Under the pieces are notes generated by a model. It was not told the DNA's origin, searched no databases, and worked only from the letters and a program-made list of their open reading frames with translations. A program made the position numbers and the translations under genes. From NCBI GenBank assembly GCA_016705065.1, contig JADIYY010000001.1, forward strand, positions 186,001 through 250,000: 64,000 nucleotides of DNA, written 5' to 3'. Below, piece after piece: positions 7,826 through 15,887 of the stretch. The DNA is from Candidatus Aalborgiella aggregata (GTDB taxonomy: Bacteria; Pseudomonadota; Gammaproteobacteria; Burkholderiales; Burkholderiaceae_C). Every line of letters starts with the position of its first letter. The first letter of the stretch is position 1.

Positions 7826-9313
7826 TTAATGCGATTCGTTTTGCTTCGCTGCTGCAATGTTTGCTTGAGTGTCTTCCTTGGCACCGTTGAAGAACAAATT
7901 CAAAATCACGGCGCTGATGGATGCCAACAAGATGCCGGATTCAATCAGCGGATGGATGTTGTGTGGCATCCATTGTTTGAAGTTGGGGGCGATCAAAGGA
8001 ATCATGCCGATACCGATGGACACGGCAACAACAAACAGATTGTGACGGTTGTTTTTGAAATCGACATTGGACAAGATGCGAATGCCGGTGGCGACCACCA
8101 TGCCAAACATCACCAAACCTGCGCCGCCCAATACAAATGTGGGCAAGGCTTCAACCAAGCTGGCCATTTTGGGAATCAAGCCCAACACAATCAAAATCAA
8201 ACCACCTGCGACGCAGACAAAGCGGCTCTTCACGCCAGTAACGCCGACCAAGCCCACGTTTTGCGAAAAGCTGGTGTAGGGGAAGGTGTTGAAAATGCCG
8301 CCAATCAAAGTGCCCAAACCATCGGTGCGCAAACCAGCGCTCAAAGCTTTTTGGTCAATTTTTTTGTCGGTCATTTCACCCAAAGCCAAGAACATGCCTG
8401 TGGATTCAATCATCACCACAATCATCACCAAGGTCATGGTCAAAATCAAAATAGGGTCAAAAACCGGCGCGCCAAATTGGAACGGTGGTACAAAACCAAA
8501 CCATGCCGCGCTGCCTACTTTGTCAAAACTCATCATGCCCATGGCTGCAGCCACCACGCCACCAATGACGATGCCCAAAAGCACGGAAATGTTGCTGATA
8601 AAGCCTTTGAAGAATTTTGAAATCATCAAGATCGAAACCAACACCAAAGCAGCAATGCCGATATTGGCCAAAGGTGCATATTTGGGATTAGGCACACTGC
8701 CAACAATCGCCAAACCTTTTGGCACAGCGGGTACGGTGCTGCCTGCGGCATTGGCGGCAGCGGTCACATCGGCCAACCATTTGGCATGATCGGGATTGAC
8801 TATGCTGGGTGCGGTAGGACCAAAGGGGTTGCCAAAAATCCAGTTGATGCCAATGCGCATCAGGCTGATACCAATCACGGCAATGATGGTGCCCGTGACC
8901 ACAGGCGGGAAAAAGCGCAACATGCGGCTCACCACAGGTGCTATCAAAATAGACACAATACCGGCGCCAATGATGGCACCGAATATCATTTGCGCGCCCA
9001 GTGCGCCAGGGTTTGTATTCGCCATGGCCACCATCGGTGCGACGGATGCAAAAGTCACACCCATCATGACGGGCAGCTTGATACCAAACCATTGGGTGGC
9101 ACCCAGTGATTGAATCAAGGTCACCAAGCCGCAGCAAAATAAATCGGCCGAAATCAGCATAGCCACTTGCTCAGGGCTGAGCTTCAGTGCACGGCCCACA
9201 ATCAAGGGGACTGCAATGGCACCAGCGTACATCACCAATACATGTTGCAAACCCAGCACACCCAATTTGGCGGCTGGCAGTCGTTCATCGACAGGATGAA
9301 TAGCAGTTGTCAT
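7826..9313 (-). CDS. NCS2-family xanthine/urate permease
   Basis: A 495-residue inner-membrane proton symporter of the nucleobase:cation symporter-2 family, with about 14 hydrophobic segments. The family signature QNVGLVGVTGVKSRFV is clear, as is the N-terminal LGLQHVLVMYAGAIAVPLIVG. I took the ATG with complement 9311-9313 (MTTAIHPVDE); the longer reading would place a candidate operator inside the gene. Its context (puuD and xdhAB divergent, hydroxyisourate hydrolase nearby) points to uptake of xanthine or urate, as for E. coli XanQ/UacT, rather than uracil. A TGTATACA site 32 bases upstream of the start suggests control by the GntR protein. Confidence 0.93.
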   Translation of the reverse strand: MTTAIHPVDERLPAAKLGVLGLQHVLVMYAGAIAVPLIVGRALKLSPEQVAMLISADLFCCGLVTLIQSLGATQWFGIKLPVMMGVTFASVAPMVAMANTNPGALGAQMIFGAIIGAGIVSILIAPVVSRMLRFFPPVVTGTIIAVIGISLMRIGINWIFGNPFGPTAPSIVNPDHAKWLADVTAAANAAGSTVPAVPKGLAIVGSVPNPKYAPLANIGIAALVLVSILMISKFFKGFISNISVLLGIVIGGVVAAAMGMMSFDKVGSAAWFGFVPPFQFGAPVFDPILILTMTLVMIVVMIESTGMFLALGEMTDKKIDQKALSAGLRTDGLGTLIGGIFNTFPYTSFSQNVGLVGVTGVKSRFVCVAGGLILIVLGLIPKMASLVEALPTFVLGGAGLVMFGMVVATGIRILSNVDFKNNRHNLFVVAVSIGIGMIPLIAPNFKQWMPHNIHPLIESGILLASISAVILNLFFNGAKEDTQANIAAAKQNESH

Positions 9314-9343
9314 ACAAATACTCCATAGTTTTGACAAGCTGAA

Positions 9344-9356
9344 CTGTATACACTTT
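9344..9356. promoter_or_regulatory. Candidate GntR operator, site 2 (permease promoter)
   Basis: CTGTATACACTTT, with the palindrome TGTATACA at 9345-9352, in the 147-base divergent spacer between the permease (minus) and puuD (plus). It matches sites 1 and 3 over at least 11 bases, including the asymmetric CTT after the palindrome. Confidence 0.65.
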
Positions 9357-9442
9357 TCAGTCTTCATCAGCTTGGTAATTACCCTAGTTTCAGACTGTTT
9401 TTGCAGTAATATGGGGTTTAAATTGCCAATTTATTTGAAAAA

Positions 9443-9454
9443 CTGTATACACTT
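9443..9454. promoter_or_regulatory. Candidate GntR operator, site 3 (puuD promoter)
   Basis: CTGTATACACTT, with the palindrome at 9444-9451, ending 7 bases before the puuD start codon. A protein bound here would block the start of puuD transcription or translation initiation, consistent with repression. It is 99 bases from site 2 in the same spacer. Confidence 0.65.
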
Positions 9455-9460
9455 ACTCGC

Positions 9461-10708
9461 ATGGAATCATACTTATTAGACTGGGCCAACCTGTTGCTGC
9501 GCTGGGTGCATGTCATCACTGCCATCGCTTGGGTAGGATCGTCGTTTTATTTCGTTTTTTTAGACAACAACTTGATTCGTCCCAAATCACCTGACTTGCT
9601 TGAAAAAGGTGTGGATGGCGCGATGTGGGCGGTGCACGGCGGTGGTTTTTACAACCCGCAAAAGTACATGGTTGCACCCAAAGTGATACACAGCAAATTG
9701 CATTGGTTTTATTGGGAAAGTTACAGCACCTGGTTAACCGGATTTGCATTGTTCACGGTGCTGTATTTGTTCAATGCATCAACCTATTTGATTGACAAAT
9801 CTCTGATGGATTGGTCACCTGCTGCTGCGATTTCAGTAGCGCTGGGATTTTTGGTGGTGTATTGGTTGGTTTACGACACGGTATGCCGATTGTTTGGATT
9901 CAAGAAAAACGGTGAAGCGATTGTGGGCGCGGTGATGCTGGTCGTTATCACATTGGCATCGTGGTTGGCGTGCCAATGGTTTGCTGGGCGTGCAGCTTTC
10001 TTGCTGGTAGGTGCCATGATTGCCACCGCCATGAGCGCCAATGTGTTCTTTTGGATCATTCCTGGCCAGCGCAAAGTGGTGGCCGCCATGACCAATGGCA
10101 AAGAATACGATGCCAAAGCCATGGCGATTCACGGCAAGCGTGGCAAGCAGCGCAGTGTGCACAACACCTATTTCACGCTGCCGGTCATCTTCGCCATGCT
10201 GAGCAACCATTACAGCTTTACTTACACACATCCGCAAAATTGGTTGGTTTTGGTACTCATGATGCTCGCTGGCGCAGGCATTCGACAATACTTTGTCATG
10301 CGCCACGCCTTTCACCATGGCCGTGCGGGTAACCCTTGGCCCTACGCAGCATTTGGCGTGGTGTTGATTGCGGGCGTTATTCTTTGGTTAGCACCCAGCG
10401 CGGCTCCCGTGACCAGCAACCCTACTGCAACTGCAGCAACTGGTGCTGTTGCGTCAACAAGTGGAACTGGTACCAATGTACGTGCGGTCAGTGCTGACAT
10501 TACCAAAATTGTTGAACAACGCTGTTACTTGTGTCATGGAGAAAAAGTGCAAATGAAAAACATCCGTTTGGATTCTGTCGAATTGCTGCAAAAAAATGCC
10601 GTCATGGTGTACCAGCAAGTGGCCATCACCAAGCAAATGCCAATGGGCAATTCAACCGGTATGACGCCAGAAGAGCGGAAAATTCTGGGCGACTGGGCTA
10701 AGCCTTAA
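9461..10708 (+). CDS. puuD: Membrane-bound urate oxidase PuuD with C-terminal cytochrome c domain
   Basis: A 415-residue integral membrane protein that oxidises urate to 5-hydroxyisourate using a c-type heme instead of molecular oxygen chemistry. The N-terminal PuuD domain has the family segments RWVHVITAIAWVGSSFYF, KLHWFYWESYSTWLTG and HNTYFTLPVIFAMLSNHY, with about eight membrane helices up to residue 308. A Thr/Ala/Ser linker follows, then a cytochrome c domain with the heme motif CYLCH near residue 350 and an axial-Met candidate in KQMPMGN. The ATG at 9461 directly follows operator site 3. Electrons presumably pass to the respiratory chain. There is no cofactor-free uricase or HpxO-type gene in the window. 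Confidence 0.95.
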   Translation: MESYLLDWANLLLRWVHVITAIAWVGSSFYFVFLDNNLIRPKSPDLLEKGVDGAMWAVHGGGFYNPQKYMVAPKVIHSKLHWFYWESYSTWLTGFALFTVLYLFNASTYLIDKSLMDWSPAAAISVALGFLVVYWLVYDTVCRLFGFKKNGEAIVGAVMLVVITLASWLACQWFAGRAAFLLVGAMIATAMSANVFFWIIPGQRKVVAAMTNGKEYDAKAMAIHGKRGKQRSVHNTYFTLPVIFAMLSNHYSFTYTHPQNWLVLVLMMLAGAGIRQYFVMRHAFHHGRAGNPWPYAAFGVVLIAGVILWLAPSAAPVTSNPTATAATGAVASTSGTGTNVRAVSADITKIVEQRCYLCHGEKVQMKNIRLDSVELLQKNAVMVYQQVAITKQMPMGNSTGMTPEERKILGDWAKP

Positions 10709-10800
10709 ATCTAGCTTTTCATAACGAACACCGGATTACGGAATGACACCGAGCAGGTAAAATCGGTGGGAATACGTTTCGAATCACTAAAAGGGTTTTT

Positions 10801-12297
10801 ATGAGCCAAGTTACCAATACCGTTCGCTTTGTGCTGGACGGCAAAATTGTGGAAGCCGTGGGTGTGCGCCGCACAACCACCGTTTTAGATTATTTGCGTG
10901 AGGATTTGCACCGCACCGGCACCAAAGAAGGCTGTGCCGAAGGCGATTGCGGTGCTTGCGTGGTGTTGGTGGGCGAATTGAATGACGCAGGCGATGGTGT
11001 GAATTACATTTCTACCAACAGTTGCATGCAATTGCTGCCATCTCTCGATGGCAAATCACTGAAAACAGTTGAAAGCTTGAAACGCGCCAATGGCACTTTG
11101 CACCCCGTGCAAGAAGCGATGGCGACGTGTTTTGGTACGCAGTGCGGCTTTTGCACACCGGGTATTGTGATGAGTTTGACAGGCTTAGTGCAAACTTTAC
11201 CCAAGCCCAATCGTGACCAAATCAACGATGCATTGAGCGGCAATTTGTGCCGCTGCACTGGCTACAAGCCTATCGTGGATGCCACCATGCAAGCTTGCAG
11301 CAGCAGCCCTGCAGCGCTCAAGATAGAAGACAAGCAAGACATTGCACTTTTGAAAGAAATTCGCCGCGCCAAAGTTCCAACCTTTAGCTTGGATGGCGAC
11401 ATCATCGTCCAACCCGTTTTGCGCACCCGAAAAGGCAATGAATTTGTAGCGCCAGCTACCGTTGATGAAGTAGCCGATTATTTGCAGAAGCACCCCAAAG
11501 CCACCATCGTTGCAGGCAGCACAGAAATTGGTTTGCAAGTGAACAAACAATTCGTTCGCCCTGACCATGTGCTGTACGTGGGCAATGTGGCTGAAATGAA
11601 AAGCATCAGTGTGAAAAACAAAGCCTGGCACATTGGCGCGGCGGTGTCGCTCACGCAAGTGCAAGAGTTGGTCAGCCAAGCCTATCCCGATTTTGCCGAG
11701 GTGCTGCGCCGCTTTGGTTCGCCACCGATACGCTCTACCGCCACATTGGCTGGCAACATTGCGAACGGCTCACCGATTGGTGATTCCATGCCTTGCTTGC
11801 TGGCTTTGGGTGCGACATTGACGCTCCGCAAGGGAGATAAAACCCGCGAAGTGAAATTAGAAAACTTTTACACCGGCATGAAGAAAAGTGTGCTGGCGGA
11901 AGGGGAGTTCATTGAAACAGTCGTCATTCCTCAACCTGCAACTGGAAGCACATTCCGCGCCCACAAAATCAGCAAACGCTTTGACCAAGACATTTCAGCC
12001 ACGGTTTGTGCCATGAATTTTGAACTGGTGAATGGCAAGTTCAAAAATGTCAAACTGGCTTACAACGGCTTGTCGCCATACCCCAGTCGTGCTCCTAAAT
12101 TAGAAGCAATCATTGAAGGCAATACGCCGGCTAACATCACAAATGATGCTTTGGATGCCGCCATCACAAGCAGCTTCCCCGCACGCGATGGTTTGCGTGC
12201 CACTTGGGCTTATCGCTCATTGGTGGCGCGTAATTTGGTGATGCAATTCATTGAAGAAGCCACCCATTCAACATCCAATGTGAAGGAGGCTGCATGA
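10801..12297 (+). CDS. xdhA: Xanthine dehydrogenase small subunit (FeS/FAD)
   Basis: A 498-residue XdhA. The N-terminal plant-type [2Fe-2S] domain has the Cys cluster CAEGDCGAC at residues 45-53. The second [2Fe-2S] domain carries CGFCTPG and CRCTGY. A linker leads to the FAD domain (ATIVAGSTEIGL; GSPPIRSTATLAGNIANG) and a C-terminal CO-dehydrogenase-flavoprotein domain. It passes electrons from the Mo subunit to NAD. Its TGA overlaps the xdhB ATG by 4 bases. The 92-base leader contains a weak CACCGA/TCGGTG hairpin at 10747-10768 but no TGTATACA site, so control may differ from puuD or come by read-through. Confidence 0.97.
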   Translation: MSQVTNTVRFVLDGKIVEAVGVRRTTTVLDYLREDLHRTGTKEGCAEGDCGACVVLVGELNDAGDGVNYISTNSCMQLLPSLDGKSLKTVESLKRANGTLHPVQEAMATCFGTQCGFCTPGIVMSLTGLVQTLPKPNRDQINDALSGNLCRCTGYKPIVDATMQACSSSPAALKIEDKQDIALLKEIRRAKVPTFSLDGDIIVQPVLRTRKGNEFVAPATVDEVADYLQKHPKATIVAGSTEIGLQVNKQFVRPDHVLYVGNVAEMKSISVKNKAWHIGAAVSLTQVQELVSQAYPDFAEVLRRFGSPPIRSTATLAGNIANGSPIGDSMPCLLALGATLTLRKGDKTREVKLENFYTGMKKSVLAEGEFIETVVIPQPATGSTFRAHKISKRFDQDISATVCAMNFELVNGKFKNVKLAYNGLSPYPSRAPKLEAIIEGNTPANITNDALDAAITSSFPARDGLRATWAYRSLVARNLVMQFIEEATHSTSNVKEAA

Positions 12298-14702
12298 TGG
12301 ATGCCGCTGTGAAAAACCTAAACCCTATCCAAGCTGTACCTGAGCAATCGTTAGGCATGGATTTGATGCACGAGTCCGCACGCTTGCACGTGACTGGCGA
12401 AGCGGTATACACCGACGATATTCCTGAAGTGCGCGGTACGCTTTATGCGGCTTTGGTGTTGTCACCAGTCGCGCATGGCGAATTGATCGGCGAGGGCATA
12501 GACCGCGCTGCCATATTGGCCGAACACGGCGTGGTGGCGGTCTACACATCAGCCGATATTCCGGGTGAAAACAATTGCGGCCCGATTGTGCACGACGATC
12601 CATTTCTAGCTGTTGGCAAGGTCGAATTCATAGGTCAAGCCATAGCAGTGGTGGTGGCACGTGACATGCTCTATGCCCGCGAAGCCGCCAAAAAAGCGGT
12701 TGTGAAAGTCAAAGAACTTCCCGCTATTTTGACCATCGACGAAGCCATGGCGGCCAACAGTTTTGTGATGCCACCCAAAGGCATCACTCGCGGTAAACCC
12801 GCAGAGGCGATTAAAAATGCGCCACACAGTTTCAAAGGCCAAACCACCTGCGGCCAACAAGAGCAGTTCTATTTAGAAGGCCATATCACCTACGCGGTGC
12901 CGCGTGAAGGTGGGCAACTGACTTTGTACGTCTCAACCCAGCACCCAGATGGCAACCAGCGCGAAGCAGCTGCAGCATTGAACTTGACCACCAACGATGT
13001 GGAGGTGATTTGCCGCCGCATGGGTGGCGCATTTGGTGGCAAAGAGGGCAACTCCAGCATCTTTTCACAAAGCGCCGCATTGGCTGCGTTTAAATTGCAG
13101 AAACCCGTGAAGCTGCGTGTGAACCGTGATGACGACATGATGATCACCGGCAAGCGCCATGATTTCAGAGCCGACTACGAAGTGGGTTTTGACGACAACG
13201 GCCGTATCTTGGGCGTGGACGTGGTCTTGGCTTCGCGCTGCGGCTACAGCACCGATTATTCTGGCCCGGTGAACGACCGTGCGGTGTTGCACATTGACAA
13301 TTGCTATTACTTGCCAAACTTGTCCATCATCAGCCACCGCTGCAAAACCAATATGCAAAGCGCCACCGCTTTCCGTGGCTTTGGTGGACCGCAAGGCATG
13401 TTTGCCATCGAAACCATCATCGAACAAATCGCGCAAAAGCTGGACAAAGATCCGCTGGATGTACGCCAAGTCAATTTGTACCAAGACCCCAAAGTGTCAG
13501 GCAACCCTGCCACCTTAACCACCCAATACGGTCAACAAATTGAAGACTGGGTGGGCGACAAAGTGATGGCGCAAGTGGAAGCAGAGTCCAACTACCGCCA
13601 GCGCAAAGTTGAAGTCGATCAATTCAATAAAACCAATAAGTACCGCAAAAAAGGTTTGGCCTTGGTGCCATTGAAATTCGGCATCAGCTTCACCGCCACC
13701 ATGTTGAACCAAGGTGGAGCGCTCTTGAACATTTACATGGATGGCTCTGTCAGCGTCAACCACGGTGGCACTGAAATGGGCCAAGGCCTGAATACCAAAA
13801 TGGCACAAGTGGCGGCTGATGGTTTGGGCATTCCTGTCAGCTGTATTCGCGTCACTGGTACAGACACGCAAAAAGTCCCCAACGCTTCAGCCACCGCCGC
13901 ATCCAGCGGTGCTGACATCAACGGCGCCGCCATCAACAATGCCTGCGACCAAATGCGCGCACGCCTTGCACCCGTGGCAGCACGCATGCTGGGTTGTGAT
14001 GTAAATGCTATTAAATTTATAGCAGGACAGGCAATTAATACGCTGTCTACAGGTCAAAATGGTACTAAGAACAGTGTGGAATGGAAAGATTTGGCAAAGC
14101 AAGCGTGGTTAGACCGTGTGGGCTTGTCAGTGACGGGTTTTTACATGACGCCTGACATCAAATACGATTTTCTAACTTTGCAAGGCAAAGCGTTTTACTA
14201 CTATTGCTATGGCGCTGCGGTGACAGAAGTCGAGATCGACACCCGTACTGGCGAATGGTGGTTGCAAAAGGTCGACATCGTTCACGATGCAGGCCAATCC
14301 ATCAACCCAGCTATCGACAAAGGCCAAATCGAAGGCGGCTACGTGCAAGGCATGGGTTGGCTCACGATGGAAGAATGCATTTGGAATATGAAGAAAGATG
14401 CAAACGGTTTGGGTGCAGGCAAGCTCTTAACGCATGGCCCCAGCACTTATAAAATTCCCGTCGCCAGCGATGTACCCGAGCATTTCAACGTGACTTTGTT
14501 TGACGGTGCCAATGTCAGACCCACACCCTTCAAAAGCAAAGCTGTGGGTGAACCGCCTTTGATGCTGGCCTTGTCCGCTTACTTCGCCATTCGCGATGCA
14601 GTCAGCGCCAGCGCCAACCACAAAGTCCCCGTCTTCATGGACGCACCCGCCACGCCAGAGCGTATTTTGATGGCGTGTGAGGCCTTGAAGAAGTCTAAGT
14701 GA
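12294..14702 (+). CDS. xdhB: Xanthine dehydrogenase molybdenum-binding subunit
   Basis: An 802-residue XdhB that oxidises hypoxanthine and xanthine to urate at a molybdopterin centre. Visible motifs are GGAFGGKEGNSS, TAFRGFGGPQG and GGTEMGQGLNTK for cofactor binding, with the catalytic Glu in VGEPPLML near the C-terminus. Residues about 571-590 (NAIKFIAGQAINTLSTGQ) are encoded by a copy of the dispersed mini-element, inserted where relatives have a variable loop before the VEWKDLAKQAW helix. The maturation gene xdhC normally follows, but the next genes here are lrgA and lrgB, so the XdhC function must be encoded elsewhere. Confidence 0.97.
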   Translation: MMDAAVKNLNPIQAVPEQSLGMDLMHESARLHVTGEAVYTDDIPEVRGTLYAALVLSPVAHGELIGEGIDRAAILAEHGVVAVYTSADIPGENNCGPIVHDDPFLAVGKVEFIGQAIAVVVARDMLYAREAAKKAVVKVKELPAILTIDEAMAANSFVMPPKGITRGKPAEAIKNAPHSFKGQTTCGQQEQFYLEGHITYAVPREGGQLTLYVSTQHPDGNQREAAAALNLTTNDVEVICRRMGGAFGGKEGNSSIFSQSAALAAFKLQKPVKLRVNRDDDMMITGKRHDFRADYEVGFDDNGRILGVDVVLASRCGYSTDYSGPVNDRAVLHIDNCYYLPNLSIISHRCKTNMQSATAFRGFGGPQGMFAIETIIEQIAQKLDKDPLDVRQVNLYQDPKVSGNPATLTTQYGQQIEDWVGDKVMAQVEAESNYRQRKVEVDQFNKTNKYRKKGLALVPLKFGISFTATMLNQGGALLNIYMDGSVSVNHGGTEMGQGLNTKMAQVAADGLGIPVSCIRVTGTDTQKVPNASATAASSGADINGAAINNACDQMRARLAPVAARMLGCDVNAIKFIAGQAINTLSTGQNGTKNSVEWKDLAKQAWLDRVGLSVTGFYMTPDIKYDFLTLQGKAFYYYCYGAAVTEVEIDTRTGEWWLQKVDIVHDAGQSINPAIDKGQIEGGYVQGMGWLTMEECIWNMKKDANGLGAGKLLTHGPSTYKIPVASDVPEHFNVTLFDGANVRPTPFKSKAVGEPPLMLALSAYFAIRDAVSASANHKVPVFMDAPATPERILMACEALKKSK
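14004..14062 (-). repeat. Dispersed palindromic mini-element, copy 4 (inside xdhB)
   Basis: Minus-strand sequence CCTGTAGACAGCGTATTAAT, then TGCCTG and TGCTATAAATTTAATAGCA. It is in frame inside xdhB and is read against its own orientation as NAIKFIAGQAINTLSTGQ. This is the same frame as the copies in mltB and uvrD. Confidence 0.85.
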
Positions 14703-14726
14703 TTTTTTCCATATTTTGGCCAAAGC

Positions 14727-15140
14727 ATGAAAGCTGACGAGCGCCATACACAGCAAGTCAGCTCAACAAGCACCACTGCACCAAGCAATGCAGGTTCCAT
14801 GTTGGCACTGCGAGGGTTTGCATGGTTGCTGGCATTGCAAACAATTGGTGAATTATTGGTGAGGCAATTCGGTTTGACTGTCCCTGGTCCCGTTTTAGGC
14901 ATGTTGTTTTTATTGGTAGCACTTCGCTGGCGTGCCGTGCAGACTGCCGTATCTAGTTGTGCCGAATTTTTATTGACCCACCTCTCTTTGCTATTTGTCC
15001 CTGTCGGTGTGGGTGTCATGACGCATTTGGGTATCTTTGATACCTATGGCTGGCGCATCGCGTTGGTTTTGGTCTTATCGACGTGGGCTGGTTTGTCAGT
15101 TACCGCACTCGTTTTGCGTTGGTTGCAAAAAACGAAATAA
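14727..15140 (+). CDS. CidA/LrgA family membrane protein
   Basis: A 137-residue membrane protein with four hydrophobic segments and the family core PGPVLGMLFLLVALRW and HLSLLFVPVGVGVMTHL. The first 25 residues are polar and variable. Start ATG at 14727 is the only reasonable one, though no strong ribosome site precedes it. LrgA/CidA proteins pair with LrgB/CidB, encoded here 18 bases downstream. The pair has been described as holin/antiholin-like and, in other systems, as a small-metabolite exporter. It is transcribed in the same direction as xdhAB, 24 bases after it, so co-transcription with purine breakdown is possible. Confidence 0.88.
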   Translation: MKADERHTQQVSSTSTTAPSNAGSMLALRGFAWLLALQTIGELLVRQFGLTVPGPVLGMLFLLVALRWRAVQTAVSSCAEFLLTHLSLLFVPVGVGVMTHLGIFDTYGWRIALVLVLSTWAGLSVTALVLRWLQKTK

Positions 15141-15158
15141 CGCTATATCACTTTACCA

Positions 15159-15887
15159 ATGTTAGATTTTGTTGAACTGTGGGTGTATCTGACAACTGGC
15201 CCGCTATTTGGGCTGACATCTACAGTGATTGTCTATGTGTTGGCCCAAGCGATTTATAGCCAATTCAATCATGCTCCATGGGCCAATCCCGTATTGTGGT
15301 CTGTACTCTTCATTGCAAGCATCCTCTTGCTAACAGGCATCCAATACCCCGTTTACTTCGCGGGTGCGCAGTTCATTCACGTGCTGCTCGGGCCGGCAGT
15401 AGTTGCTTTGGCATGGCCTTTATGGCTACGCAGAGCTGCTTTGAAAAATGCTTGGCGAGAATTGCTTTTTGCTGCACTGGCGGGAGGAGCTGCTGCAATC
15501 GCAAGTGCATTCATATTAGGTAAGTTATTGGGTTTACCAATGACAGTGCTTCTATCAATGGTTCCCAAGTCTGTCACTGCGCCTGTGGCCATGGGGGTGG
15601 CGCAACAAATTGGTGGCATCCCTGCGTTGGCTGCGGTCTTTGCTGTCTTAACAGGCATGATTGGTGCAATCAGCGCCAAATACATTTTTGATTTTTTTGG
15701 TATCAAAACAGACCCACTAGGCTGGAGCCAGCGCGGATTCGCACTGGGAACTGCTGCACACGGCATTGGTGCTGCGCGCGCCTTGCAAGTGAATGCTGAT
15801 GCCGGTGCTTATGCCGCATTGGCTTTGGCTGTACAAGTGCTGCTGGCATCTATTTTGATACCAATTGGAATGCAAATTTTGCGCTAA
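15159..15887 (+). CDS. LrgB/CidB family membrane protein
   Basis: A 242-residue partner of the LrgA-like protein, with about seven hydrophobic segments. Family segments are FAGAQFIHVLLGPAVVALAWP, LSMVPKSVTAPVAMGVAQQIGG in two parts, and GFALGTAAHGIGAARAL. The last of these holds the conserved His-Gly-x-Gly motif. Its stop codon overlaps the uvrD stop codon by 3-4 bases, so the two transcripts converge with no spacer; no terminator hairpin is visible at the junction. Confidence 0.92.
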   Translation: MLDFVELWVYLTTGPLFGLTSTVIVYVLAQAIYSQFNHAPWANPVLWSVLFIASILLLTGIQYPVYFAGAQFIHVLLGPAVVALAWPLWLRRAALKNAWRELLFAALAGGAAAIASAFILGKLLGLPMTVLLSMVPKSVTAPVAMGVAQQIGGIPALAAVFAVLTGMIGAISAKYIFDFFGIKTDPLGWSQRGFALGTAAHGIGAARALQVNADAGAYAALALAVQVLLASILIPIGMQILR

